Assembly: GCA_000824785.1 (NCBI GenBank)
Contig: CCNB01000012.1
Location: 195,319-259,318 of the forward strand
Length of the DNA: 64,000 bases
Reading direction: 5' to 3'
Origin: Mesorhizobium plurifarium
GTDB taxonomy: Bacteria > Pseudomonadota > Alphaproteobacteria > Rhizobiales > Rhizobiaceae
In this document: piece after piece, positions 8,394 through 17,977 of the stretch
How positions within the stretch are numbered: the first letter of the stretch is position 1
Layout: each line of letters begins with the position of its first letter
The notes under the pieces: generated by a model
What the model saw: only the letters and a program-made list of their open reading frames with translations
What the model was told of the DNA's origin: nothing
Databases searched by the model: none
Position numbers and translations under genes: made by a program

Positions 8394-9206
8394 CTAGAGC
8401 GATTGCCGGTTATCGGCGTCGGCCGGACGCAGCGCATAGACCAGCGCGAGGCCGACGGCCGTGATGATGATGAGGATGCTGCCGACCGCCGCGATCACCG
8501 GGCTGAGGCCGGTGCGCACGCCCGACCAGATCAGCACGGGCAGCGTGCGGTGGCTCGGCGACGACAGGAAAATCGAGATGACGGCCTCGTCCCACGAGGT
8601 GATGAAGGCGAAGACCGCTCCGGCCACGACGCCTGGCTTAAGTAAGGGAAGCGTGATCCGGAAGAAGGTCCGCACCGGCCCTGCTCCGAGGCCCGCACTT
8701 GCCATGGCAAGGTTCGGCGGGATGGTGTGAAGCGCAGCCGTGACCGCCACGATCACGAGGGGGATCGCCAGCACGCTGTGCGCCACCACAAGCCCGGTGA
8801 TCGTTCCTGCCAGCTTCCAGCGTGAGAACACCATGAAGATGCCGATCGCAAGCACGATCACGGGCGTCACCAGAGGGCTGAGCAGGAATAGGCGAAGCGC
8901 GGGCTTGAGCCGGAGATCGCTCATGAAGAGCGCCAGCGCCGCGGCCGTCCCCAGGCTGACCGACGCGACGACGGTCATCAGGGCAACTTGGAGGCTGGTG
9001 AGGAAGGCTGCCCTCCAGAACGGGTCTGCCATGAAGGCTTCGTACCAGCGCAGCGAAAAGCCGACCGGCGGGAAGCGCAGGTCGTTGATGTCGTTGAATG
9101 AGATCGGAATGACCACGAAGACGGGAAACAGAAGGAAGGCGACGATCGCTGCTATCAACAGCACGAACAGGGCTTTCGGCAGCTTGGCGGAGATTCTCGC
9201 CACCAT
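8394..9206 (-). CDS. ABC transporter permease, PotC type
   Basis: This 270-residue inner-membrane permease has about six hydrophobic segments and the EAA-type cytoplasmic loop ASAGLGAGPVRTFFRITLPLLKPG, which docks on the ATPase. The FRWYEAF-like segment SLRWYEAFMADPFW after the first transmembrane helix is characteristic of PotC. The start is one base after the stop of the truncated partner permease, so translation is probably coupled. It appears intact. Confidence 0.9.
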   Translation of the reverse strand: MVARISAKLPKALFVLLIAAIVAFLLFPVFVVIPISFNDINDLRFPPVGFSLRWYEAFMADPFWRAAFLTSLQVALMTVVASVSLGTAAALALFMSDLRLKPALRLFLLSPLVTPVIVLAIGIFMVFSRWKLAGTITGLVVAHSVLAIPLVIVAVTAALHTIPPNLAMASAGLGAGPVRTFFRITLPLLKPGVVAGAVFAFITSWDEAVISIFLSSPSHRTLPVLIWSGVRTGLSPVIAAVGSILIIITAVGLALVYALRPADADNRQSL

Positions 9207-9207
9207 C

Positions 9208-9783
9208 TCAGGCCCCCGCGATTTTCTTCTTCGACACCGAAAGCAGCAGCGCGAAGGCCCCGAAGGCGACCGACGAGAAGATGATCAGCGCGACGGCCAG
9301 CGCGCTGCTGAAGGCGAAGTTCACCTGCTGGTTGATCTGATCGGCAATCAGCTGAGCGATCATGACATTGCCCGAGCCGCCGAGCACCGCCGGCGTGATG
9401 TAGAAGCCGAGCGACAGCGTCATGGTCAGCACCGTGCCGGACAATATTCCGGGCAAGGTGAGTGGCAGGTAGACTCTGAAGAAACTGCGCAGCGGCGATG
9501 CGCCCGAGATCGTGGCTGCGCGCATCAGATTGGGGTCGATGCCGCGCATGACCGCCACAAGCGGCAGCACCATATAGGGCAACAGGATGTTCGACATGCC
9601 GACGACGACGCCAAACTGGTTTCGGATGAGCGAGATCGGAGCGTCGATCAAGCCAAGCCCGATGAGCATCTGGTTGACGAGCCCGGTGTCCTGCAGAAGC
9701 ACCAGCCAGGCGAATGTGCGCAATCGCGCAGTGGGGTGTTTGATACGAATACGGTCATGCCAGACCACTGTCTTCATGCGCAT
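9208..9783 (-). pseudogene. ABC transporter permease, PotB type, N-terminal part missing
   Basis: The frame encodes 191 residues that match the second half of a PotB-type permease from TFAWLVLLQDTGLVNQ onward, including the EAA loop TISGASPLRSFFRVYLPLTLPG. The usual first 90-100 residues, with one or two transmembrane helices, are absent. The 20 residues before TFAWLV are unrelated to the family, and the only ATG lies inside a 14-bp inverted repeat. An internal deletion joining the intergenic stem-loop to the middle of the gene explains this best. The product would probably not assemble, so the importer may be inactive unless another permease substitutes. Confidence 0.75.
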
Positions 9784-9809
9784 CCAGCCATTTGCGGCTG
9801 GATGCGCAT
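9776..9809. repeat. Perfect 14-bp inverted repeat (stem-loop) between binding-protein and permease genes
   Basis: ATGCGCATCCAGCC (9776-9789) and its exact complement (9796-9809) flank a 6-base loop. There is no T-run on either side, so it is not a standard terminator. It sits directly after the binding-protein stop and at the edge of the permease deletion. It may be an mRNA-stabilising stem, as is common after binding-protein genes, or a recombination scar. Confidence 0.7.
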
Positions 9810-9822
9810 TCTTGGGAGGAAC

Positions 9823-10887
9823 TCAGCCCAGAAGCCATTCCTGGAATCGGGTGTCGACGGCTGCCTGGTTCTTGATCCACCAGCTATAGTCGATCGAGAC
9901 CCGGGTATCGAGATGATCTGTGGGCAGGTTGCCCTTGTACTTGGCGTCGACGTTCTTGGCCGCCGCGACATTGACCGGCCCGTAGGGAAGGTATTTTGTC
10001 AGAGCTATCTGCGGCTTCTCGGACAGGAAGAAGGCAAGCGCCTTGAAGGCTTCCGCCTTGTTGGGGGCTCCCTTGGGAACGACGAACCATCCGCCGCCGC
10101 TCAACCATTCCTTCCAGACCACGCCGACCGGCGCGTTGTCCATTGCCGGAAAAGCGCGCGAGCCCCAGAGGATACCCATCGCGGCCTCGCCGCTGGTGAT
10201 GAGCTGCTGGGCCTGCGCGCCGCTATCCCACCAGATCAGGTCCGCCTTGACGCTGTCGAGCTTCTTGAGGGCACGTTCGACATCGATTGGATAGAGATCT
10301 TTGACAGCCACGCCGTCGGCGATCAGTGCAGCCTCCAAGATGCCGCCGGCCACGAATTTCCATACAGCGCGCTTACCTGGGAACTTGGTAGTGTCGAAGA
10401 AGTCCTTGAAGCCTTCGGGCGCGGCGCTGGAGAATTTGTCCTTGCGATAGCAAATAATAGTGTTCTCGATGTCATTGCCAACGCGATATTTCATCGCATA
10501 ACCCGGAAGCAGCATCGTCTTATCGACAACGGAATAGTCGATCGGCTCGAGCCATTGCCCGTCCTCGTCAAGCCCGAAGAAGTCGCCAGTGCTGGACAGA
10601 TCGACCGTGACGTTGCCGGCCTCCACCATGGCCTTCAGGCGAGCGGCGTCGTCGGGGGTATCGAGCTGCAATGCAAGATCCGGATTGGCCTTTTGGTAAG
10701 GTTCGAACATCGCCTTCTTCAGCGCTTGCTCGAACGAGCCTCCAGACGTCGCGATGGTCAGCGAGCGCGACGCGGCGTGGGCGATGCCGCCGAAATCGGT
10801 GCCCGATAGAAGCGCTGCGCCTGCTGCGACCTTCCCACCGTAGACAAGCAGAGCGCGGCGCGAAATCGCCATAGACTTCTCTTTCAT
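9823..10887 (-). CDS. Extracellular solute-binding protein, spermidine/putrescine (PotD) type, Tat signal
   Basis: This 354-residue periplasmic binding protein starts with a twin-arginine signal: ISRRALLVYGG, then a hydrophobic stretch ending in AHAA near residue 39. The mature part opens with SLTIATSGGSFEQALKKAMFEPY, and a WWDSGAQAQQLI segment is typical of class-I polyamine and related ligand-binding proteins. GGAGGAG lies upstream of the ATG. It is the second gene of the leftward operon that begins with the HpaI-type aldolase. The ligand is unknown. Polyamine-type proteins also bind opines, polyamino acids and quaternary amines. Confidence 0.88.
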   Translation of the reverse strand: MKEKSMAISRRALLVYGGKVAAGAALLSGTDFGGIAHAASRSLTIATSGGSFEQALKKAMFEPYQKANPDLALQLDTPDDAARLKAMVEAGNVTVDLSSTGDFFGLDEDGQWLEPIDYSVVDKTMLLPGYAMKYRVGNDIENTIICYRKDKFSSAAPEGFKDFFDTTKFPGKRAVWKFVAGGILEAALIADGVAVKDLYPIDVERALKKLDSVKADLIWWDSGAQAQQLITSGEAAMGILWGSRAFPAMDNAPVGVVWKEWLSGGGWFVVPKGAPNKAEAFKALAFFLSEKPQIALTKYLPYGPVNVAAAKNVDAKYKGNLPTDHLDTRVSIDYSWWIKNQAAVDTRFQEWLLG

Positions 10888-10980
10888 TCCAGTTCTCCTC
10901 CAATCATTTTTGTCGTTGCAGTTGCATGGACCCGAAAACAGGTCATGTTTCGGGCATGGCCAGCGGCTGCCCGAAATCGC

Positions 10981-11751
10981 TCAAGCCCGCGAAGCCTCGC
11001 GCAGACGTGCCGAGAGCTGCCTCCCGCCATCGATGAGGTAGCCGGTGTCAAGGCCGTGCGTCAGAAGGCTGAAGCCCAGCGCGCGATAGGTCCGAACATA
11101 GTCAAGGGACGCGACGTCGATACCAGCGGCGATGCCGTTGCGGTTGGCGGCGGCGGCGACCTTGCGGCAGGCCTCCTTGAGACCGTCGCTGAGCTGGCCA
11201 AGCGGCAATCCAAGGGACATGCAGAGGTCGGCGGGCCCAATATAAATGGCATCTATGCCGGGCGTCGCAGCGACCTCGTCAACTGCCTCTAACGCCTCGC
11301 GGCTCTCAATCTGCACGATGAGCGCGGTTTCGTTGGCGGTCGCGACATAGGCGGCTTCGTCCAGGTAGTAGTTGGAAGCTCGCCACGCACCGATCCCTCG
11401 CTTGCCGAACGGCGGATACTTGGCGGCCGAGACCGCCTCAGCCGCCTCTTTTGCGGAATTCACCATTGGGACGATCAGGGCGGTTGCGCCTGCATCCAAT
11501 GCAGCCTTGATGAGGTCCGGGCTGTTATACCGGACGCGATACAGCACCGGTTTGTTGAAACGTTCGGTCGCTGGCAGAAGCGTGTAGAGCAGGTCCGGAG
11601 GAACGGGCGCATGCTCTCCGTCGAGCAGGATGAAATCGAAACCGGTCTGCGCCAGGAGCTCAGCGACGATCGTATGCGGGATCTGCATCCAGGTGCCGGT
11701 CACGAGCTCGCGGGAACGGATCATGTTGGTGAATTCGGCATGCAAACTCAT
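10981..11751 (-). CDS. HpcH/HpaI aldolase family protein
   Basis: This 256-residue TIM-barrel, metal-dependent class II aldolase is of the HpaI / 2-keto-3-deoxy-L-rhamnonate type. Such enzymes split 2-keto-3-deoxy or 4-hydroxy-2-oxo acids into pyruvate and an aldehyde. GFDFILLDGEHAP, a VPMVNSAKEA segment, VQIESREALEAV with the metal-binding Glu, and IYIGPADLCMSLG with the metal-binding Asp are all present. It is the first gene behind a strong promoter overlapped by the shared operator and is probably co-transcribed with the polyamine-type importer, an aldehyde dehydrogenase and the proline-racemase-like gene. Confidence 0.9.
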   Translation of the reverse strand: MSLHAEFTNMIRSRELVTGTWMQIPHTIVAELLAQTGFDFILLDGEHAPVPPDLLYTLLPATERFNKPVLYRVRYNSPDLIKAALDAGATALIVPMVNSAKEAAEAVSAAKYPPFGKRGIGAWRASNYYLDEAAYVATANETALIVQIESREALEAVDEVAATPGIDAIYIGPADLCMSLGLPLGQLSDGLKEACRKVAAAANRNGIAAGIDVASLDYVRTYRALGFSLLTHGLDTGYLIDGGRQLSARLREASRA

Positions 11752-11786
11752 AGACCTCTGACCTAACTCGAGCCTTTACCTCGATA

Positions 11787-11807
11787 GGTAATATATCACC
11801 GGTTACC
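11787..11807. promoter_or_regulatory. Shared regulatory site, copy A (operator)
   Basis: A 21-bp quasi-palindrome: GGTAA and TTACC ends, 11 bases apart, with ACCGGTTACC at its right end. It matches copies at 17978, 21877 and 27425 at 15 to 18 of 21 positions. It overlaps the -10 element and part of the spacer of the promoter of the HpaI-type aldolase operon, a position suited to repression. The GntR-family protein encoded at 24579 is the obvious candidate to bind it. Confidence 0.65.
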
Positions 11808-11816
11808 AGTTGTCAA
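11788..11816 (-). promoter_or_regulatory. Sigma70-like promoter of the aldolase/importer operon
   Basis: On the minus strand a perfect TTGACA (11811-11816) is followed after 17 bases by TATTAC (11788-11793), about 35 bases before the aldolase start. The operator copy A covers the -10 and most of the spacer. Confidence 0.65.
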
Positions 11817-11940
11817 TAAGCTAAGCGGGCCAGGCGGGATCACTGGATCGCGGCCCCGCCTATCGCTGAGCATTCGAAAAGCAAACGGCCGGAGCAGCGC
11901 AGAGGCGCCTGCCCGGCCGTTGAATGAAAGCCGAAATTTG

Positions 11941-13294
11941 CTATGAGCGAGCTGAGGCTTGCAGCATTTCTCTTGCCGCGCGTCCATCCTCTTGCAGCGC
12001 GCCATGCGAGCCGGCGGTTACGGACGTGAAGTCACCAGCAAGATGGGCGCTATCCACTGGTGCCTGCACCTGGTCTAGGACCTTTTCTCTTCCAGGGGCT
12101 GGATAGGCAAAGCAGCGCGGCCATCGCGCCAAGCGTGTCCCCAGGACGCGCCCACGCGCGTCGGGAAGGATGCGGAAGAATGCTTCCAGCCAGGCAGATG
12201 TTGTCGCAGCGTCGTCGCCCGGCGCTGCCGTCTCCGGATCGGCGCTCAGATAGCAGTTGAAGTGTGTGCGTTCCCTTTGACTCGGAACCTGGTCGGCGCT
12301 CGCCCTTGTCTGCAGCACGGTATTGAAGTGCGCATCCGCAGCGGTGATGAGGAATATGTCGTCCCAATTCGCCTTGCTGGCGCTGTCGAGCACGATGGCC
12401 AGCGTCACAGTGGGGTTCGTCTGGACCTTCTCGATCGCATCCAACTTCCATGCCGGAAACCAGGGAGCCAGTTCCGCTATGCCGGGGACAGGTATGGCGA
12501 AGACGACGTGAGACGCCCTGAATGTCGTTATCCCATTGCTAGGCATTTCGACCTCCAGCCCGTAGCATCCCTCCTCGGGCGGTGACACGCGCCAGACGGG
12601 GGCATTCAGCTCTAGCACATCACAGGCAAGTCTGTCGCTGAGCGCCTTGGATATCTGCTGCATGCCTTGCGGGATGTTGAGGCGTTGCCCTTTGGGGCGC
12701 ACGAGATAGCTCGCGAAATACCGCAACGCGTACTGCGCCGAAAGAACGTCTGGATCCGCCGTGCTGCCGCCCCGCACGGCGTTGCGAACTATGCTTTGAA
12801 CCATAGGATCAAGTGGTCCCAGGTGCTTGCTGAGTGTTTCCTGCGCGAGCGCTTGGGAACTCGCCGAAAGCCCACCGCCGGCGGCATAGGTTTCGTATTC
12901 TCGGCGCACATCCGCAAGAACCCTGCAAAGGTCGGCGTCGGCCCGGGGTGGGAGCTCAAGTCCGGCGACCTACTCTTCGTCATCACGGGCGACGACGGTT
13001 TCTCCGCCTATGCTGACGCCGAAAGAGGCGGGGCTAACCGGGATTGTTTCAATCCCAAGCTCGCGGCAGACCGCCTCGCTCTCAGTACCAACATAAACGA
13101 ACATGGCCCCCAATGTTGATGTCCTCACCAGCGACATGATCGGTGCGTGTTCGCCCGCCAACATGCGGCAGCGCCTCGAACACTTTCACCCGAAGTCCGC
13201 TCTCGCGCAGGTGATAGGCCGTGCGAAGACCTGCCGGGCCGGCACCGATGATGGCTACGTCGAGATCTGGTTGATTGCGGGATCTCGAAAGCAA
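11941..13294 (-). pseudogene. Flavin amine oxidase-family gene broken by a frameshift and a nonsense codon
   Basis: Three consecutive pieces make up one FAD-dependent amine oxidase. The N-terminal piece (from 13294) has DVAIIGAGPAGLRTAYHL and GGRTRTDHVAGEDINIG. The frame then shifts by one base near 13110 to GAMFVYVGTESEAVCRELG. An in-frame TAG at 12970-12972 interrupts after VVARDDEE. The remaining 322 codons continue in the same frame to the C-terminal FAD-contact region AHLAGDFTSVTAGSHGALQEDG. An intact protein would be about 450 residues. It lies at the end of the leftward operon with the amino-acid ABC transporter, PuuC-like and Ldh-like genes. It was probably an oxidase of the imported compound and is now lost. 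Confidence 0.85.
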
Positions 13295-13631
13295 AGGGCC
13301 GGAGCGTGTGATTCGTGATGCACATTCATTGACGAGCAGGCAGTCGCTGGACGTGCCGCTGGGCGAATGGAGTCAGCGCTTCTCGTTCGTCAGGAGCCTT
13401 GCGTGGATTCAGCAGTCGGGCACAGGAGCTAAGGGGGCGAGCGGGGCACCCAAGTTGCCGTTCACTGATGGCTACGCGGATCTTCCTATCGGCTGATCTC
13501 GCCAACGCTGACCTGCTTCGAAACAGACTACGCCACATGATGATATGCAGGCCTGGCTGTGATCGTTCGAAAAATCCTCCATCGCAAATCTGGATCTGGT
13601 CGCGCAGATGCGCATGAAATCGCCCTTTGCC
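13295..13631. other. Intergenic stretch without recognisable genes
   Basis: These 337 bases lie between the broken amine oxidase and the Ldh-family gene. Short open frames exist on both strands, but none resembles a known protein or has a ribosome-binding site. No hairpin terminator or operator copy was seen. Confidence 0.5.
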
Positions 13632-14699
13632 TCAGCCTCGCCGGTCGGGCGCCCCGGCTTTTTCGGAGGGCGCTTTGACGAGTGCGACGAGTTCTTCGTA
13701 GAGCGGCCTTGGAATGGTCACGCCGGCCCGAAGGCTGTTGAGGCGAGCCTCGTATCTGCGCTGCGAGGGCAATCTCGCGTCCTGGCCAATGATGGCGTCG
13801 AATAGCATCTCGGCGCGAGCGAGGTTCTTGCCGAGCGCTTCCCCCAGGAAGACGCTTGGGTCCAAGACGAGGATCAACTCTCCGTGGCACGGCATGGCGC
13901 CGAGCTCGTTGTCGAAAGCCTTCGATTCCAGGCTGATCATGTCGTCGATGAGCGGACCTGCCAGAAGCTCCACCATGGTCGACAGGGCCGATCCTTTGTG
14001 CCCGCCGAAGGTCAGCATCGCACCCCTCAGCGCTTCCGCCGGATCGACGGTCGGGCGGCCGCTTTGATCCAGCGCCAGCCCCGGCGCAATGCTCTTGCCG
14101 GCCCTTCTGCGTAGTTCGATTTCACCGCGGGCCGTCGCGCTGGTGGCAAAATCGAAGACGAACGGGTGATTGTCGGCGCGCGGCCAGGCAAAGGCGATCG
14201 GATTGGTGCCGAAAAGCGGTCTGGTGCCACCGGCCGGCGCCACCCAGCTGTGGCTTGGCGTCAACGCCAGAGCCGCGAAGCCCTGCTCGGCCAATGGCTC
14301 GACCTCGGCCCATAGCGCCGAGAAGTGGTAACATCTGTTGATTGCTAGAGCAGCGAGACCCTGGGAGCGCGCCTTGGCCAGCGCCAAGGCGATGCCTTCG
14401 TTATAGGCATAGGGCGAAAAGCCGTAGTCGGCATCGACTTTTACGATCGACGGTGCGGTATCGTTTATCTTCGGTCTTGCCGCCTTGTTCACGCGGCCGG
14501 TGGCGAGCGAATGCGCGCAGCCGATCAATCGATAGAGACCGTGAGAGTGGCATTCGTCACGCTGTCCGGCAACGATGACCGCCGCTACCGCCTCTGCGTG
14601 TTTTCCGGCGAGACCGGCATCGCGCAGGATATGTAGGCTGAGATCGCTGGCTTCGCCAAGTGTCAGCGTCACCTCTTCCGTCATCATGTCCATGCCCAC
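13632..14699 (-). CDS. Ldh-family NAD(P)H-dependent oxidoreductase (DpkA/YiaK type)
   Basis: This 355-residue member of the malate/L-lactate dehydrogenase-like (non-Rossmann) family includes Delta1-piperideine/pyrroline-2-carboxylate reductases, 2,3-diketogulonate reductase and ureidoglycolate dehydrogenase. SHGLYRL with the catalytic His, the central PAGGTRPLFGTNPIAFAWPR and VFDFATSATARGEI, and TFGGHKGSALSTMVELL are diagnostic. Either GTG 14699 or ATG 14693 could be the start. It follows the PuuC-like gene by about a dozen bases. Reduction of a cyclic imine from proline/lysine-type compounds, or of a keto-sugar acid, would both fit the neighbourhood. Confidence 0.87.
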   Translation of the reverse strand: MGMDMMTEEVTLTLGEASDLSLHILRDAGLAGKHAEAVAAVIVAGQRDECHSHGLYRLIGCAHSLATGRVNKAARPKINDTAPSIVKVDADYGFSPYAYNEGIALALAKARSQGLAALAINRCYHFSALWAEVEPLAEQGFAALALTPSHSWVAPAGGTRPLFGTNPIAFAWPRADNHPFVFDFATSATARGEIELRRRAGKSIAPGLALDQSGRPTVDPAEALRGAMLTFGGHKGSALSTMVELLAGPLIDDMISLESKAFDNELGAMPCHGELILVLDPSVFLGEALGKNLARAEMLFDAIIGQDARLPSQRRYEARLNSLRAGVTIPRPLYEELVALVKAPSEKAGAPDRRG

Positions 14700-14711
14700 C
14701 GGTGCCCCCCG

Positions 14712-16184
14712 CTAACCCAGGGTGAGCCATATAGTCTTCAGTTGCGTGTACTGATCGAAGGCTTCCAGTCCCTTGTCGTAACCGCCGAAACCAGACGTCT
14801 TGTAGCCGCCGAACGGCGTGGTGATATCGCCTTCCCCATATCCGTTGACCGCCACCGTTCCCGCTTGCACAGCGCGGGCGACGCGGATCGCGACATTGAT
14901 ATCGGTGGAAAAAACCGTGGCCGCGAGGCCGTAGGCGGAAGCGTTCGCGATCCGGATCGCGTCCTCTTCAGTGTCGAAAGGGAGGACGGCCACCACTGGT
15001 CCAAAGATCTCGTCGCGTGCGAGCGCGGTATCGGGATGGACGTTGTCGACGACGGTCGGCTCAACGAACCATCCGCCTGTTTCCTGGAACAACTGCTTGC
15101 CGCCCGACGCAATCGTCGCACCATCCTTGCGCGCCTGCTCGATGGCGCCCAGCACGCGCGTCAGGGCAGACGCTTCGATCAGCGGTCCAAGCTTGGTCGT
15201 ATGGTCGGTGGGTTCGCCGACGACCCAGTTCTTCGAGGCCTTGACAAGGCTGTCCACGAAATCCTGCTTGATGCTCGACTGGACGAGGATGCGCGAACCG
15301 CATGTGCAGTTCTGGCCCATGTTCCAGAACGCCGCATTTGCGAGGTTCTCAGCGATCCGATCGAGATTTTGAGCCGCATCCGCCATGACGATCTGGGGGC
15401 TCTTGCCGCCGCATTCCAGCACGACCTTCTTTAGATTGCTGTCGGCGGAGTAGCGCAGGAATTGCCGGCCGATTTCCGTGGAGCCGGTGAAGGAGATGAC
15501 ATCGACATCGGGATGGAGCCCGAGCGCCTTGCCGGCGACATGGCCAAGTCCGGGCACGACGTTGAACACACCCGCAGGAATGCCCGCATCGAAAGCTAAT
15601 TCGGCAATTCGCAACGTTGAGAGCGGCGCAAGCTCCGCCGGTTTGACGACGATCGAGTTACCGGCCGCAAGCGCCGGCGCGATCTTCCAGGAAAGCGTCC
15701 CCGCCGGAAAATTCCACGGCAGCACCATGCCGACCACGCCGACCGGCTCGCGAACGATCAGCCCCAGATTGCCCTCTCCTGTAGGTGAGATCTTGCCGAA
15801 GACCTTGTCGATGGCCTCGGCATACCAGCGGATGTTGCTGACGACGTCGGGAACGTCGAGGTTCTCGCAGTCGACGATCGGCTTGCCCGCGTCGATGGAA
15901 TCGAGAAGGGCTATCTCCTGTCCGTTGGCTTCGACCAGCTCCGCGAATTTTAGGAGGACCCGCTTGCGTTCGCGCGGCTCGATGCGGCTCCAGGCGCCCG
16001 CATTGAAGGCAGCGCGCGCGGCCTTGACTGCCGCGTCGACGTCGCTGGCCGAGCACGCCGCCACTTCAACGAGCAGCTTGCCGGTCGCTGGGTTCAGGTC
16101 TTCGAACTCGGCCCCGCCCTCAGCATCCACGAACTTGCCGTCGATGAAGGCTTGGCTTCGGACATTGTCTGGGAGGATTTTCAT
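14712..16184 (-). CDS. Aldehyde dehydrogenase, gamma-glutamyl-aminobutyraldehyde dehydrogenase (PuuC)-like
   Basis: This 490-residue aldehyde dehydrogenase has the cofactor motif FTGSTEIGRQFL, base Glu in ECGGKSPQIVMAD and catalytic Cys in NMGQNCTCGSRILV. The ending is TTPFGGYKTSGFGGYDKGLEAFDQYTQLKTIWL. The pattern is closest to PuuC and related amino-aldehyde dehydrogenases. A GTG at 16196 is an alternative start, but the ATG at 16184 has GGAACGA upstream. It lies between the amino-acid importer ATPase and the Ldh-type reductase in a leftward operon, so it probably oxidises an aldehyde released from the imported amine or amino acid. Confidence 0.9.
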   Translation of the reverse strand: MKILPDNVRSQAFIDGKFVDAEGGAEFEDLNPATGKLLVEVAACSASDVDAAVKAARAAFNAGAWSRIEPRERKRVLLKFAELVEANGQEIALLDSIDAGKPIVDCENLDVPDVVSNIRWYAEAIDKVFGKISPTGEGNLGLIVREPVGVVGMVLPWNFPAGTLSWKIAPALAAGNSIVVKPAELAPLSTLRIAELAFDAGIPAGVFNVVPGLGHVAGKALGLHPDVDVISFTGSTEIGRQFLRYSADSNLKKVVLECGGKSPQIVMADAAQNLDRIAENLANAAFWNMGQNCTCGSRILVQSSIKQDFVDSLVKASKNWVVGEPTDHTTKLGPLIEASALTRVLGAIEQARKDGATIASGGKQLFQETGGWFVEPTVVDNVHPDTALARDEIFGPVVAVLPFDTEEDAIRIANASAYGLAATVFSTDINVAIRVARAVQAGTVAVNGYGEGDITTPFGGYKTSGFGGYDKGLEAFDQYTQLKTIWLTLG

Positions 16185-16215
16185 TTGTCGTTCCACTGGC
16201 GATCTGACTTGGCGC

Positions 16216-17010
16216 TCACAGAACCTTGCTCAGGAAGGCCTTGGCGCGGTTGCTCTTGGTGTTGGTGAAGAGTTCCGACGGGCTCCCCTGCTCGACGACC
16301 ACGCCGCCGTCCATGAAGACGACCATGTCGCCGACCTCGCGCGCAAAACCCAGTTCGTGGGTGACCACGATCATGGTCATCCCGTCGGAGGCTAGCTCGC
16401 GCATCACGTTGAGGACCTCGCCCACAAGTTCAGGGTCGAGAGCACTCGTCGGTTCGTCGAACAGCATCAGCTTCGGTTTCATCGCCAGAGCCCTGGCGAT
16501 CGCGACGCGCTGCTGCTGACCGCCCGACAGTGTCCTGGGATAGGAAGCCGCCTTCGCGGTGAGGCCGACCTTTGCCAGCAATTCCATCGCCTCGTCGATG
16601 GCTTGCTGCTTGTCCAGTCTCTTCACCCCGACCGGGGCTTCAATGATGTTTTGCAGCACCGTCATGTGCGGAAAGAGATTGAAGCTTTGAAACACCATCC
16701 CGATGTCGGCGCGCTGGCGCGCCACTTCGCTCTGCTTCATCTCATAGAGCTTCCCGGCATGCTGCCGATAGCCGACCAGTTGGCCTCCGACCTGCAGCAG
16801 GCCTTTGTCGATGCGCTCGAGATGGTTCATGCAACGCAGGAACGTGCTCTTGCCTGACCCCGAAGGCCCCAGGATGCAGGCGACCTTGCCGTACTCGACG
16901 ATCAGGTCGACACCTTTCAGCACACGCAGGCTGCCAAACGATTTCTCGACCCCGCGCGCGACGACGGCGAAACCCTGGGCAGGCCGGGAGGGATAACTGG
17001 ACGCCGGCAT
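16216..17010 (-). CDS. Polar amino acid ABC transporter ATP-binding protein (GlnQ/HisP type)
   Basis: This 264-residue ATPase has Walker [13 protein letters not shown]-loop [11 protein letters not shown], signature [15 protein letters not shown], Walker [16 protein letters not shown] and the H-loop VVTHELGFA, all standard for the polar amino acid uptake family. The ATG at 17010 overlaps the permease stop (TGAG ATG), indicating translational coupling. An ATG at 17028 is an alternative. It would partner with the frameshifted permease upstream and probably with the separately encoded binding protein at 20929-21801. Confidence 0.92.
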   Translation of the reverse strand: MPASSYPSRPAQGFAVVARGVEKSFGSLRVLKGVDLIVEYGKVACILGPSGSGKSTFLRCMNHLERIDKGLLQVGGQLVGYRQHAGKLYEMKQSEVARQRADIGMVFQSFNLFPHMTVLQNIIEAPVGVKRLDKQQAIDEAMELLAKVGLTAKAASYPRTLSGGQQQRVAIARALAMKPKLMLFDEPTSALDPELVGEVLNVMRELASDGMTMIVVTHELGFAREVGDMVVFMDGGVVVEQGSPSELFTNTKSNRAKAFLSKVL

Positions 17011-17011
17011 C

Positions 17012-17976
17012 TCAGGCAACCCTCGCATGTTCGACCGGAATATCCGCAGCGTCTTCCGAGGGCGCGACGGCGGTCCTGCGGTCGCTCCTGCCGAAATGCC
17101 GCTCGAGGAAATATTGCCCGATCGACAGCACCGTCGTCAGCACCAGATACCAGATCGAGGCCACGATCAGCAGCGGAATGGTCTGGAAGTTCGCCGTGTA
17201 GATAAGCTGCGCTGAATAGAGCAGTTCCTGCATCGCGATGACACTGACCAGCGACGTCGTCTTGAGCATGCCGATGAGTTGGTTGCCGGTCGGCGGAATG
17301 ATCACGCGCATCGCCTGCGGCAGGATGATGCGCCACATGACGCGAAAGCTCGACATGCCGAGCGCCTCTGCCGCCTCCCTCTGGCCGACGGGGACAGAGT
17401 TCAGGCCCGAGCGCACGATCTCGGACATGAGGCGCCCTCGTTCAACCCAAGTCCGAGGAGTGCCGCGACATAGACGGTGATGTACTGGTTGGCGTCGAAG
17501 CTGCCGAGGCTCGGACCGAAGGGGAAGCCGATGGTGATCTGCGGATAAAGCGCCGAGAGATTGAACCAGAAGATGAGCTGGACCAAGAGCGGCGTGCCGC
17601 GAAACACCCACAGATAGCCGGAAGCCACACTGGCCAGAACCCGGTTCTCGGATATCCGCATAAGCGCGATCGCAGTGCCCAGCACGATGCCGATCGCCAT
17701 CGCGGCAACGGTCAGCCAGATCGTCATCAGCAGGCCGGATATGATGGCATCGTCCAGCAGATACTGAAGCACGATCTCCCATTTGAAGCGCGGGTTGGTG
17801 ATCATCGAGACCACCAGCCCAGCCAGGACAACAAGAATGCACGCGGCGGCCAGCCAACGCCCGTAGTGCCTGAGGGGGACGACGGGCATTTTCTCGATGT
17901 CCTGTCCCGCGGACCGGATTGATAGGTCTGTCACTGGCATTCCCTTGGGGTCATCCTTGCATTTTGGCCGCAGCAA
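17012..17976 (-). pseudogene. Polar amino acid ABC transporter permease, single frameshift
   Basis: The first part (17976 to about 17440) has a cytoplasmic N-terminus, then AACILVVLAGLVVSMI, GLLMTIWLTVAAMAIGIVLG and YLWVFRGTPLLVQLIFW. It reads up to GLGLNEGA and then runs out of frame to a stop at 17401. The family's continuation, MSEIVRSGLNSVPVGQREAAEALGMS and the C-terminal helices to 17012, is intact one frame over. One base appears to be missing near 17438, where NEGAYMSEIVR is expected. A true mutation or a sequencing error are both possible. If real, the importer is inactive. Confidence 0.85.
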
Positions 17977-17977
17977 G

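Noticed and set aside
8740..10809. A 689-codon plus-strand frame across the importer genes
   Set aside because: It is antisense to the permease and binding-protein genes; its His/Gln/Arg-rich composition is typical of GC-rich shadows.
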